A stretch of DNA of 64,000 bases. Origin: Adiantum capillus-veneris. Lineage: Eukaryota; Streptophyta; Polypodiopsida; Polypodiales; Pteridaceae. The notes beneath the pieces were generated by a model, which was not told where the DNA came from, ran no database searches, and saw nothing but the letters and a program-made list of their open reading frames with translations. Position numbers and translations under genes: made by a program. Below are positions 33,314-43,648 of this stretch, in pieces; the first letter of the stretch is position 1, and every line of letters begins with the position of its first letter. The stretch covers positions 169,701,740 to 169,765,739 of the forward strand of contig CM043944.1 of NCBI GenBank assembly GCA_014529385.2. Direction: 5' to 3'.

Positions 33314-34542
33314 TGTTAGTGGGTCGCCACGACGGACGTCTATAGCATAGCTATTTGGTACTTACATAATGTCAATACACAAGGAAGTGACTCGAATTGG
33401 GACACAAAGACTCAATGAGATTGTCAATCTCAAAGAAGTGAACCTAAATGACTTTCCATACATCTACAATAGCAAATCAACCACTTCCTAGTCTGAAAAT
33501 CAGTCTATGTGTCCAATCTCGCCGCTCTAGGTCATTACGCCTTTTTGGCATCCAAACGAATTCAGAATGCAACAAAAAATTAAGACGATGTGTTATAACA
33601 CCTAATGGCATATTCTTACAAAGTTTTGTAGTCATCTGGGAAGGTACATAAATCACAATCCATCCCAAAAAATGTATAGAAAACTGAAACAGAACTACAC
33701 GTAAAGGTTCCCTTCAAGCTTAGAAACACTCTTCCAAGGTCAAAACAACAAAAAATTAGTGCATTTAGCTCATAGACAAGACGTCACAAACCACAATAGA
33801 ATTGAGAACAGTTACACTTAAATTAAAGAGCAAGAGACAAGGAACACAATGTGCTATTTGAAATTGAATTTTGATTACTAGACAAGGAGAAATATTGATT
33901 ACAGCTTGTAGCAGAAATGCATCTCTCAATCGACTTCCAATAAATCCCAAAGATAATGTCCCTCTCAAAACTAAGGGTTTTGACTTAAAAACTTGGGACC
34001 CTTTCCTATGGCCATTGGCCACCACTGACAAGGCTTGTATGCTCTGAGTGAATAATAGGGAATGATAGACTATATTACAATTTGAGAATCATCAACAATA
34101 GAATTATACATCTTTTTTTGAGAAAATGATTGAATACAACAAAGCTTGGCGTGTATCCGGCTTTTAGGTGACATTCCATTGTATCCACCAAACATCAAGG
34201 AAAATGGATTATAAGGTCGCATGAGAGTAGCTGCTCTCAATCATATGCTTCAGACTCTCCAAAAACCTTGATAAGGATAATGATGGTTTCGAACTTGAAA
34301 AGTTAGACTTTATACCTAGGGCTTCTTTTGGCCAGTGTGGCCGGCTTACAAGGATCAAACTCAAAAATAGACTTTACAACTTAAATTTTACAAAAGCTGG
34401 CTTAGAGATCTCTCGCCTAAAAATCAAAGTTCCTCATATTTACAAAGATTTTGCAAAAAAATAATAATGGGACTAGAAAAATTGACGACTTTATGAAGAG
34501 GTGGCTGACAAGGAGTGTGCTCGTCTGTTCCAACTATTAACA
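33314..34542 (-). repeat. LTR shared by elements E and F (1,229 bp)
   Basis: Plus-strand ends are TGTTAGTGGG and ACTATTAACA. On its left is E's primer site and leader, so it is a 5' LTR for E. On its right is a polypurine tract and the end of a coding frame, so it is a 3' LTR for F. An LTR between two internal regions is what unequal recombination between neighbouring or daughter copies leaves. Confidence 0.7.
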
Positions 34543-34555
34543 TTCCCCCCTTCCT
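34543..34555 (-). other. Polypurine tract of element F
   Basis: Minus strand AGGAAGGGGGGAA immediately before TGTTAA of the LTR. It overlaps the last codons of the upstream frame. Confidence 0.75.
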
Positions 34556-35230
34556 AGCTGTTGCATGTCCTCCTCTTGGTCCTTCTCTTTAGGAAGACGG
34601 TCATCAATCTTTTTAGCTGCCTTGTCCGCTTGCTTCTCCTCATCTCTCACAAGATCAGTTTGCTCAAGAGGAGCGTGAAATTGATTTATGTCCTTCTTTT
34701 TAGAATCTTCCTTATTCTTTGCAGCAAGTGGCGGTGTGGTCAGCCTTGGAGAGAAGTGCTTCATGGTCACCGTGTAGATTTCTTGAGGATCTCCAGCCAT
34801 CTCTTCCCTTGGTTGCTCTTCAATTTCAATATCCTTGCCCTTGGGGGAGACTTCAAGAGACTCTAAATCATCAATATTTGGTTTCTTTCACTCCTCCCTG
34901 ACTCTTCACTCTACTTTCTTTTGAGGACTCTATGAATATGCTACCGCATGGTGCCGACAAGCTCTTCTTCTTCTACTACTTTTCTCCTTTTATAATGCTT
35001 GATCTTTTATAATCTCTTGGCTTTTCTTTGCTCAAATGTCTTGTCAAGATCTTCCTCTTCTTCATTATCTACTTTTAAACCCTCTTCATCCATCTTTTTC
35101 TTCTTCTCAACAATCTTCTTTTGTCCTTCTTCTCTCAACCTATGGGATTCTTCCATGGATCTTTGTGTTTGATTGATGGGGATTTGTTCCGCAAGTATAC
35201 TCTTGTTCCTTACCAAGGGGGTGGTCAAAT
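34545..35230 (-). pseudogene. Element F: 3'-terminal ORF, highly charged (unrecognised)
   Basis: Two minus-strand frames: 35228-35007 (Q-R-S-M-E-E-S-H-R-L-R-E-E-G-Q-K-K, then a Lys/Glu-rich probable coil) and 34800-34537 (proline- and lysine-rich end, stop inside the LTR start). It sits directly before polypurine tract and LTR, as does the unrecognised ORF of D at 36337-37755, whose C-terminal part is similarly Glu/Lys-rich with M-Y-Q-E-A-E-S-L-K-L. The similarity is compositional and positional; homology is not proven. Left flank of the element D insertion. Confidence 0.45.
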
Positions 35231-35499
35231 CATCTTCTTCTTTGTCTTGGCAGTAGATTGGAACTCAGACAACGTGTCCCTATTTCTTGGCTTGACATGA
35301 CATTCTGTGGCCTCATTGTCTATTACCTTTTCCTTAGAACTCTGGCTCTTGTTTTTCTCTTGGTGGGAGTTGATGGAGGCCCTCCCACCACTCTGACACG
35401 GTGTTTGGCTTTATGGAGCAACAAATCTAGTTGTGATTCTGTAGGTGGAAGCTGGTCAATCATTCCTAGAGCTTAGTATGCAATTCAACTCAGCACTAG

Positions 35500-36294
35500 T
35501 GTGGGGCACATGTCTAACCTCACCATCCTATCTTATTACAGTATTAGCCAGAACCACGATTAATTTGTCAAACCATGGGATGAAGCTAACTCGACTAGTG
35601 CATAGAGGCTACAAGAGGTTGTCAATCTCTCAGAAAACAACTAACAACTTGCATTTAACTCAAGCTACACTCAAATGACTAAAATGAACAAAAGCCAATC
35701 ACTCATCGGCAAGCAAATCACATCTGTTACGGCATCAAATGACATCCCAAATGTAACAAAACTTCTAGGACAAGTTTATAAGACCTAAGCACACATGCTT
35801 ATGGTCTCAAACCCCACTTTAAGTCAAGTTTAGTAATCGCGATTATTAACAGCACAGTGGATTTTTAACCTAGTTGTTTTCGACCCACAATGCATCTAAA
35901 TGCTTAGCAATAATGCCCCAATGCCCACCTATGCTTAGTTTTGATTTAAAAGTGTAAATTCCTAGTTATGATGAAATTAGGTCGCGGGTCGGTGACGCAA
36001 AAAGCTACAAAATACTGTGAATGGCTTACGTCAATGCGTAGAGCTCTTACCTGCGGTTGCAATGCAACAAACGCAATCACAATGTGACAACTAGAGAGGG
36101 AGTAGGAAGCGCGAGAAGGAGAGAAGTGAGCACCATCAGCTCACGCTGTGTATTTCTTATCCAAAAACTTGTAAAAAACATACAAAAATTGGCGTTTATA
36201 CCTTAGCCAAGGTTTTTGGGTGGTCAAAACTAATAATGTGGAGCTCTACCAAAGTTGGATATGACTGGCTGATACAATCTGGAAGCTTGTAGCC
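35500..36294 (-). repeat. Element D 3' LTR (outer U3 not matched)
   Basis: 795 bp that align to the right LTR from its TGTGGG start through GCTTGTAGCC. Beyond that, the outer 126 bp of U3 seen on the right (57489-57614) are absent. Carries the palindrome at 35828-35850 and a TATA-like GGTATAAAC (minus, 36194-36202). Left edge directly follows the ACTAG duplication. Confidence 0.8.
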
Positions 36295-36336
36295 GTCGGG
36301 GTGGTCAGTCTCTTGTGAAAATTATGTTTGCTAGGT

Positions 36337-37755
36337 GGATTTAGAATCTTTGTCTTTCTCAGGCTCCTCTTCTTCATTGGTGTCTTTGCCCATCGATGAT
36401 GGTGGTGGGCTAGGCATGGGATGGTTTTGTTGTTCTGTAGGCGGTGAGGTTGGTCGGGGAGATCCATAACTTTGTTCTTGTCTAGCCATTTCCTTGGTTG
36501 CCTTTGGTCTTCCGCATCCTTCGCTTTTTAGCAGCTTCTTCTGCCTCCTTTAGCTTTAGAGATTCAGCCTCTTGGTACATTCTTTCTAAACGTTCTGTTG
36601 GATCATCCGCCTCTTTTCTTGTATGATGCTTTGTTTGAGGGCCTTTAAGTCCTGCAGGTACCCATTTTTCTGGGTCCTTACCTTGTGCTTGCCTACTGCA
36701 CCGGTACACCTATTTCTCTCTTTCAAAGCGCGTTTGTTTTTGTGCTGGCTCTTCTTGGTGTGCGACCACAAATTTTCTTTTCATCTCTTCTCTCCAATCT
36801 CTCTTTTATTCGTTGTTAGAGCTCTCGCTGTTGTGCCTTTCCGGCAAGCTGTCAGCAGCAGCTGACTCTCCATTGGATTTATATGATCTTTTACCTGACC
36901 TTGTAGCTCTTGGAGAGGGTTGTGCTGCCAATATCCATGTATTCTGATCTGGAGGAGGCGGTAGGTTGTTGGCCATGTCGATGGCATGATATGCTATTCT
37001 AGTCAAAACCTCTGGCGCACCCAAGTACATGATTTTTCCCTCCTTATTGGTGCCCTTCAAGGTTGTCAAGACATACTACACGTGGTCCACTGGTTGTCTT
37101 GTTGTCGACTTGAGAACTGAGTGAATGTGGTGGCCACGGCGTGATTTGGTGTAGTGTACCTTGGTGGCCTTTTTGCCAAGAAATGGAAGTGCTGGTGGTA
37201 CAAACAGACTGGCTCTTCCACTTGTTTGTGGATAAGGTCGGCGAATGTAGCTGCGGTTGTCTCTTTGGTAAATGTGCCTGCGGTTTTCATGTTTCTTGCT
37301 CGCATGGTGATTCCTTCTGTGGACAGTCTGAGTGCCTCTGCCACTATCTCTTTAGTGATCACTACTTCGACCTTGTTCCCTTGGGTGTCGGATATCTACA
37401 CAGTTACGTCTTCTTTGATTGTGGAGAGAAGCTCATAAGCCTTCTGAAAATCCACTCAACAAGGCTCTTGTTCGTAGAAATGCTTGAGCCTCAGCCTACA
37501 GTTAGCCTCTTTTGTCTCTGGCTTTGCAGCTACATCATAGACTTCTTTGGGCAAGAGTTGCAACTCCACCTGATGCCCCTCTTCACTTTTGAACCTGCCA
37601 GTGAAAACTTTAGTGTGGTGCTCTTCCAGCTATTCTCTAGAGAGGTAGGATGCCTTTGCTGCTTTGACTGACTCGGGGTCTAGTTGATAAGCGGACAATT
37701 CTTGTAGTTTCTCTTTTTGGTTGAGCTTCTTTTTAGCCCACTCCGCTGCTTGCAC
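36337..37755 (-). pseudogene. Element D 3' ORF (unrecognised, about 470 codons when gaps are ignored)
   Basis: Minus-strand pieces in order: A-A-E-W-A-K-K-K-L-N-Q-K-E-K-L (about 37740), L-L-P-K-E-V-Y-D-V-A, V-V-I-T-K-E-I-V-A-E-A-L-R-L-S-T-E-G (about 37350), T-T-L-K-G-T-N-K-E-G-K-I-M-Y-L-G-A-P-E-V-L-T-R-I-A-Y-H (about 37050), then a Lys/Glu-rich region and a proline-rich acidic end with stop near 36338. Several stops and two or three shifts interrupt it. It occupies the env position. No signal peptide or membrane segment is seen, so an envelope is unlikely. I do not recognise the domain. The middle block loosely resembles plant transposon-associated accessory proteins, but I cannot confirm that. 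Confidence 0.5.
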
Positions 37756-39955
37756 GGATCCTGTTCAGTGAATAGAGTGCAAAGTTAGCAGATTTATTAG
37801 AATCTTCTCTGAAATGTCCTTTAGGCTCAAATGCTAACAATTTGGTCCACTTTGCTTCAAATCAATTTTTGAACAAGCAAAGATGCATAAAAACATGCAA
37901 GGAACAAAACTGTGTGGTCAAAACAAAAATTTGCAACCAAATAATCGTGATTATTTAACTTTTTGTAAATTTGACTTTATAGGCTTGAAGTATATACCAA
38001 ATACATGCTCTGAGTGAAATATGGGCTCATTTCGATGCATAGGGTGAAAATGATACCAGATTTTGGCTTCAGGTATTTGAAACAGTAGATATAAAGGAAA
38101 TTTGAGATTTTGAGCTCCAAATTGATTCAAAATTTAGCTAGTGGACTTAACACATCATGTACTTTGGATGTATAATGGCGAAATATCCAAATTCTCCAAT
38201 TTTGACCAAAAAGTAAATAATCGCGATTATTAACTTTTCTTCCAAAATTGACATTTTTTGGTACAAATTGGTTCTAGGCATTGTATAGACCCTGTATGTG
38301 AGAGATAAGGTGATTTGGATCAAGAAATATTGTCTGTAACCCAAAATTTGGATTGCAAAGAGTTCTTTGCGTTTTTTGACAATTTTACAAGTAATGAATG
38401 GGTGGTCATTTTGGCTCATACTTGATTTTTGGCATGTAATAGGTGTGTACACATGATAGGTGAGATGATTTGGCAATTTCCAAGCAAAAATGATGCAAAA
38501 GTAAATAATCACGATTATTTACAACAGTGACAAAAACTTTGTAAAACCTACAAATTATGACCTAGACATGTTTCATACACCTAATACAAGTCCTAAATTG
38601 AATTTGGTCAAGTTTGGTCATGCCGGCATCACTTTGTGCTCCGTCGACTCTGAAATCACTGTTTTTTGTGACTACTCTGTCTGTTGGGTTGGTGGGTCAA
38701 CTTTGAGGCTTTGGACTTGTTCGTAACATAGTCGTGAAGCAACCTGTCCAATTCTGACTCATTTGGAGTCAGTTTGACCTCGTGTGTCGGATTTGATGCT
38801 TTGTAACCTTTGAGTCGTTTTTTGCTTTTCTAGGGCTTTTCTTGATGGATTTCACCAAACCAATCATATACATTGTATATGGACCTCATTAGCAAGCCAT
38901 CTGTGGAGTCAGGTTGGAATTTTGGCATTTGCCAAAAACCTAACTTTTCTACTGGGGACCCCCTTAACCCCAGTCGAATGGTCATCTGATGGTATATAAA
39001 GGTTCTATTATGTTAGGGCATGCTATGGTTCAAATCCCATATGATTTGGTCAAGCTGGCAGGCCGCTATGGTGAGTTTTAGGTCGTGATCTTCGTGCACT
39101 GCTCGGTTTCTAGGTTTTTTTCTAGGGCTTTAGACTAGCTACCGGCCATACAAAATGGATCATTGTCGAGTAAAAAAACTTACCCCTCACGTCTTGTGTG
39201 AGACGGCGTTGAAAATGGTCAAATGTGGGCTCCGGAAAAGTCGCGCGAAAGAGGCCGAAATCTCTCTCTGCAAAGGCTCCAAGTGGAAATGAGGTGGTTT
39301 TAGCCTACCTTGGATATCTATACCCGGACTTCTCGAACCAAATTTCCCCAGATTCCTCCGTTAGTCCTATAGGCAGTGAAATCTAGGTTAGACTCAAAAA
39401 TTTCCTTGATCGGATTCCTGTAGCTCATTCAGCAAGAATTTTGCAAAAGTAGGCTTGGCCGTCTAATTTAGGCTTCTCACTTCCATCTTCTGATTTCATT
39501 GAAAACTTTTGTGCTTGTCTACCTTGTCTTTCTGATCACCATCGTGTCTTCCATTTTTCCATCTGAGCTTCCCTACTATTTATTATTAATTTTTGACTTG
39601 TTTATTTGAAAACATCAAAGAAAATAGCAAAATGCTCTAAAAAAGTAAAGTAAAAATTGAATAATTAAGAAAATCCCTTGAAAAACACAACTTCATTGTT
39701 TTTTGTTGGATTTTTCTAATTTTAAGTCTCATTATCAGCAAAAGTGATTAAAAATATCCAAAAAGGACTATTTTTAATGATTTTTTGATAGTATATACAC
39801 TATTTACACTCATCGAGAAGATATTATCTGTGAATTTTTCCTTGATGATGAATTATGAGGGCATTATTAGGTAATTTTTCCAAAAAATCATACGTTAACA
39901 TCAAAATTTTTCCTCCCTCTTCAAACATTGCCCTTGATTACTTAGTGTTTAGTAC
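37756..39955 (-). other. Element D 3' spacer (2.2 kb, non-coding)
   Basis: Between the W-V-P-K protein frame and the 3' ORF. Holds three copies of D's palindrome at 275-288 bp spacing in the half nearer the 3' ORF. The rest is AT-rich without recognisable coding. Confidence 0.65.
37938..38522. repeat. Palindrome cluster in D's 3' spacer (3 copies)
   Basis: Same family as the leader cluster at 55125: arm GTAAATAAT, centre CGCG/CGTG/CACG, arm ATTATTTAC. Copies at about 37938-37958 (centre CGTG), 38213-38234 (centre CGCG, right arm ATTATTAAC) and 38501-38522 (centre CACG, both arms perfect). Spacing 275 and 288 bp, equal to that in the leader. Confidence 0.9.
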
Positions 39956-40558
39956 TTAGTGCCCTTCCACCCCTCCTAAATGGCGTACTCCGAGACAACT
40001 GTGTGCATTGGTGGAACAATCATGTTTATGCATATCCATGGTTGGCTCTACCATACTATTAAGATCAATGCAATTCAAACCAGTATGGTGTGCAAGAGTT
40101 GCGTCTTGAGTGATTGACTCAAGGGTTTCCGATGTTGAGGTTTGCTGCTGACGTCTTCCAAAGAGCAGATCTTGTAGCTTGTGTACTCTCTGTTTGATTG
40201 TACCATCAGGATGCTTTAGCACATTGATTGCTTGAGCTGTTGGTAGCACTTCTGACTGTTGTCGAGCTTTTTCTTGCCATTGGTAGCTTGGTCGGTTTGG
40301 TGCTGCATGGTGTGGTGGAGTCTTTTGAGACTTAACTCGCCATTGCTTGATTGGTTTCACGGTTTTTGGAGAAGATAAGTGCTCCTTTTTCTTCCAAACC
40401 ATTTTCATGTTTGGTTCCTTGCTCAGAGATGCTCGTCTTTGTGTTTTCACCCTTGGAACCGTCTTTTGTTTTGTCGGTGAAGTTTTAGGCACCCAAATTT
40501 GAATCGGTTTATCCTTAAGCTGTGCTTTTGGTACCCAAATTTTCCTGACTCCTTGCAT
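39956..40558 (-). CDS. Element D basic protein with repeated W-V-P-K motifs
   Basis: 200 uninterrupted codons. The start contains R-K-I-W-V-P-K and Q-I-W-V-P-K sixteen residues apart, with weaker echoes M-V-W-K-K-K and Q-W-R-V-K at about 53 and 73. The protein is rich in Lys, Gln, Pro and Ser to about residue 115, then more mixed. No catalytic motif, membrane segment or zinc site. It follows protease 2, possibly as its C-terminal extension in a different frame. A role as nucleic-acid-binding accessory protein is a guess from charge only. Confidence 0.45.
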   Translation of the reverse strand: MQGVRKIWVPKAQLKDKPIQIWVPKTSPTKQKTVPRVKTQRRASLSKEPNMKMVWKKKEHLSSPKTVKPIKQWRVKSQKTPPHHAAPNRPSYQWQEKARQQSEVLPTAQAINVLKHPDGTIKQRVHKLQDLLFGRRQQQTSTSETLESITQDATLAHHTGLNCIDLNSMVEPTMDMHKHDCSTNAHSCLGVRHLGGVEGH

Positions 40559-40618
40559 GCTACATGTAGCATTTGATTGCCGAGGGGATGGAGAAGATTG
40601 ACTACTTCATGGTTTGGT

Positions 40619-41095
40619 CTATTGATTGCTTCTTTTCCATTCCTCTTTTCTTGGTGCAATTGGAACAATGAGTGGCCCTCCTTTAGGTGATAGCTTCAGC
40701 TGATTTGTATCCCAATATGGTATTGTTTTGTATGTTCGCATCCAGGGAATTCCAAGAATCATCGTTTCATTCATGTGTTCATATGGTAAGCATACAAACT
40801 GATGAGGACATGAATATCCATGTACTATCACGTTCAAGTTGACTACTCCCAATGTTGGGGTTGGGTTCTTGTTGCATCCTTTGATTGTCGCTATTCCTTC
40901 CGTCAATGCTTGACTTGTGGCCTTCTCGTATGTGGAATAACTAACTGCATTTACTCTAGATCCTGTGTCGACCAAAGCATTGGTGCTATGATTGTTGAGT
41001 TGTACTTTGATGCGGAGGTCCATTCCATCCAAACAGTCAGCATCTGTTGAAACTGCGTCTTTAGGTAATTCCCATTGTCGATCGTCTATTTCCAA
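40619..41095 (-). CDS. Second retropepsin-like aspartic protease of element D
   Basis: 158 codons with A-L-V-D43-T-G-S-R-V-N-A-V-S at the active site and M-I-L-G-I-P-W-M at 112-119. Both signature blocks of retroviral-type proteases are intact. It lies downstream of integrase, whereas the usual protease of D (D-S-G at 51209-51201, minus) lies between gag and reverse transcriptase. The two are not alike outside the motifs. The upstream sequence continues from integrase through Q-Q and stop codons, so expression would need a separate start or readthrough. Could be a domestic addition to the element or a leftover from a nested, otherwise lost element. Confidence 0.7.
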   Translation of the reverse strand: MEIDDRQWELPKDAVSTDADCLDGMDLRIKVQLNNHSTNALVDTGSRVNAVSYSTYEKATSQALTEGIATIKGCNKNPTPTLGVVNLNVIVHGYSCPHQFVCLPYEHMNETMILGIPWMRTYKTIPYWDTNQLKLSPKGGPLIVPIAPRKEEWKRSNQ

Positions 41096-41099
41096 AGTG

Positions 41100-41462
41100 T
41101 TGATGGGAATCTATATCTGTTGATTCTTGAGAGCATCTTTCCGCTTGAGTACCCAAAGCCTAGCTTCCTCTTGGGCTTCATCAATAACCTATTGTTGTTT
41201 GATCTTCTTTTGTTTGTCTGCATGCATTCTTTCTAGCAATTCATTGGTTAGTGGCAAATTGTATTTCTTTAAACAACATCCACTAATCCAATTAGCCATT
41301 GGTTCACCATCTAGGGTGGACAACTTTACTGCTCCACTTGGAGATACATATTCAATGATAAATGGTCTATTTCCCTTTTTCTTAAACTTGGGAATGTGTT
41401 GCTTAAGGGAATAGATTAGAACTAAGTCCCCTTTCTTGAAGATCTTTGTGATTAAGTGGGAA
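41100..41462 (-). pseudogene. Element D integrase C-terminal extension
   Basis: Minus strand, shifted one frame from the core: K-K-G-D-L-V-L-I-Y-S-L-K-Q, P-F-I-I-E-Y-V-S-P-S-G-A-V-K-L-S-T-L-D-G-E-P, the G-P-Y/F-like module typical of gypsy integrase C-termini. No chromodomain follows, unlike element A. Confidence 0.55.
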
Positions 41463-42130
41463 TCAAAAAACTGTTTTCAGCTTTTGTGCATAGATATGAG
41501 CTACAACAGTTAGCCTTTGCTTGTCTAGATTTTCCAAATCTTTGAGTTTTTCTGACAATTCATGTCTAGTCCACTCAAGATTATGTGCTATCCTTAATGT
41601 CGGTAATAGAAATTCTAATGGCAGTATGGCATCAAGACCATAAACAAGGTTAAAGGGTGTGGCATTTAAAGCTGTTTTGAATGAAACTCGGTAAGCCCAT
41701 AGAGCAGCATGGAGATTCATTTCCCAGTCTGTCCTTCCTAAACTAACCCCTTTAGTCATCACCGAGCTAAGAATCTTATTCGTATGCTCAGCTTTTCCGT
41801 TTGCTTGTGGGTGATAGGGAGTTGCTTTGTTATGGATGACCATAAACTCATTAAGCAAATACTCTATTACCTCATTGAGGAAATGGGTTCCCTGATCACT
41901 GACAATCTCTATTGGCAGTCCATATCTCGTGAATACATACTCATATAAGAATGCAGCTGTCATCATTATTTTGAGTTGCTTTAAACTCTACCCACTTGGT
42001 CAAATAGTCCGTAGCTACAATGATATACTGAGCTTGGGTTCTATAAGCAGGTGGCTGTATCAGTCCAACAAAATCTATACCCCATTTTGCAAAATCTCTA
42101 GCCCCCATCATTGGTCTTAAGGGAATGCTA
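41463..42130 (-). pseudogene. Element D integrase catalytic core
   Basis: The frame of 167 codons from 41966 has I-V-S-D24-Q-G-T-H-F and G-K-A-E60, giving D-x35-E. The first catalytic D is in W-G-I-D-F-V-G near 42085, in the segment upstream, which is separated by a stop and frame change near 41970. The core inserts element DNA into the genome. The disruption makes this copy inactive. Confidence 0.75.
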
Positions 42131-42507
42131 TCTATTCATGTTGGTATTTTTGCTCGTTGACAAGCATCACACCTTTAAACATATTCTTTAGCATCTGCAA
42201 AAAGTGTTGGCCACCATATGCCTACCATCAATATTGCTCTTGCAGTGGTCTCACTAGAAAAGTGACCTCCAACTAATCCAGCATGTGCTTGTTCTATAAT
42301 CGAAATATACTCGTTTTCATTTACACAAAGACATAATTGTTTATCTTTACCTCTCCAATACAATTGGTTCCCTATAAGAGCATAGTCTCTTGCTTCAATT
42401 TCAATCGCTCTTTGACGGTGTTTACTCATATCCTCAGGAAATTTTTGACTCCATAAGTAAGTAACCAGATAATTACTCCACTTAGGAACAGGTGACATTT
42501 GAAACAA
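42131..42507 (-). pseudogene. Element D integrase zinc region, second copy (HHCC)
   Basis: Residues include Q-L-Y-W-R-G-K-D, then E-Q-A-H-A-G-L-V-G-G-H-F and, after one stop, R-C-D-A-C-Q-R: a complete H-x6-H ... C-x2-C site. It directly precedes the catalytic core, the ordinary place for this domain. Confidence 0.7.
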
Positions 42508-42544
42508 TGTTACATGAGGAATGGGTGTTTGTTTTTGACATTGA

Positions 42545-42885
42545 GGGAAATCCTTTACAAAAGATCAAACATCTCTCCTCACAGTCGGCCAAAATAATCC
42601 AAGTCTCAAGATCCGTTGCATAGTTTGGTCTTCTACAAAGTGAAGTCCTACTATGGTAACATGTGCTTGACTTAGGTACTGTTCTTTTTCTTCAGGGTTC
42701 ATGCATAAAAGAAATATCCCATCTCGATTTCTTCTGTATAGCCTTCCAGCTAGTAATTGATACATAGCCAATTGCTTGATTAATCCGATTGTGATAGGAA
42801 GTGGTATTTGTGAATCCACTTGAGCTATTGTAATTAATGACACAATGTTTTTCGACCATCTAGGTATCATTTCTACAGAGAACAA
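42545..42885 (-). pseudogene. Element D integrase zinc region, first copy (decayed)
   Basis: 106 codons from 42885: R-L-Y-R-R-N-R-D-G-I-F-L-L-C, S-Q-A-H-V-T-I-V-G-L-H-F, L-F-W-P-T-V-R-R-D-V, then stop and F-P-Q-C-Q-K. It aligns along its length with the second copy. The first Cys of C-x2-C is Phe. It lies between RNase H and the second copy, about 380 bp away. Confidence 0.65.
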
Positions 42886-42899
42886 ATAGGCATCTGGTA

Positions 42900-43350
42900 G
42901 ATCATCATCTATCCCTTTAGGTGATTCCCTTTAAACAATCCTTGGAAAATAATATGCTCGCTGATGTGTAGTGCCTTTTTTTACAACCACAGTGAAATCA
43001 AATCCGAGGAGAATGATGAACCATCTCACTATTTTCCCTGTGCTGCATGGCTTGTTGATCAAATACAACAAGATAGGTAATGTCTATACTTTTTAGCGGC
43101 ATAGATCATTCCTAATCCTTCTCTTTTGGTGGTGGTGTAATTCTTTTTTTCCATGTTCAATTTCCAGCTAGCATAAAAAATAGGAAAATCAATTTTCTCG
43201 TCCTGGTTTAGCTAGTATACAACCGATAGCAAAACTAGAAGCATCTACATGTACGTGGAATACCTTATCCCAATCTAGTGCTTTCAATATTGGAGTGGAG
43301 GTGAGAGCTTGCTTAATCTTCATGAAGGATTCTTCACATGCCTCGGTCCA
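42900..43350 (-). pseudogene. Element D RNase H
   Basis: Minus strand, several frames: F-H-V-H-V-D-A-S-S-F-A-I-G-C-I-L-A near 43235, then F-Y-A-S-W-K-L-N and T-T-T-K-R-E-G-L near 43130, then A-A-K-K-Y-R-H-Y-L. These are the D, E and following helix of gypsy RNase H. The third Asp region is not intact. Removes RNA from the hybrid in working elements. Confidence 0.65.
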
Positions 43351-43648
43351 TTAAAAGTGCGTAATCAAGCTATACATGGGTTTTGCAATTATAGCGTACA
43401 TGTAGATGAACCTTCGGTAATATCCACAATGCCCCATGAAGGCTTGTACCCCCTTTACAGTTGTTGGTCTAGGCAATTCAACAATGACATGAATCTTCTC
43501 CATATCAGTAGCTATGTCATTTTTAGACACTATATATCCAAGAATTTTTCCTTGTCTACCCATGAATATGCACTTTTCAGGATTTAAGAAAATCCTATAA
43601 AGTCTACATTTTTCGAATACCTTTTTGAGGTGTTCAAAATGATCAGCC
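43351..43648 (-). pseudogene. Element D reverse transcriptase, C-terminal part
   Basis: Continues the reverse transcriptase after the C insertion: E-K-C-R-L-Y-R-I-F-L-N-P-E-K-C, G-R-Q-G-K-I-L-G-Y-I-V-S, then G-H-C-G-Y-Y-R-R-F-I. Begins exactly at C's CAGCC duplication with frame preserved relative to the part at 49202. Confidence 0.8.

Larger units (their letters stand above)
28568..34542 (-). mobile_element. Element E: Ty3/gypsy 5' end only (LTR, leader, gag)
   Basis: A minus-strand relative of B and D. It keeps LTR (33314-34542), primer-site remnant, a 2-kb leader with its own palindrome family, and decayed gag. It stops at 28568 where the LTR of B begins. Its pol is not in the window. Confidence 0.75.

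Noticed and set aside
36337-37755. Envelope gene of element D
   Set aside because: Position fits, but no signal peptide, transmembrane segment or cleavage site is visible, and the content is charged and soluble in character.
43309-43587. Plus-strand 92-codon gene
   Set aside because: Antisense shadow of the reverse transcriptase of element D.
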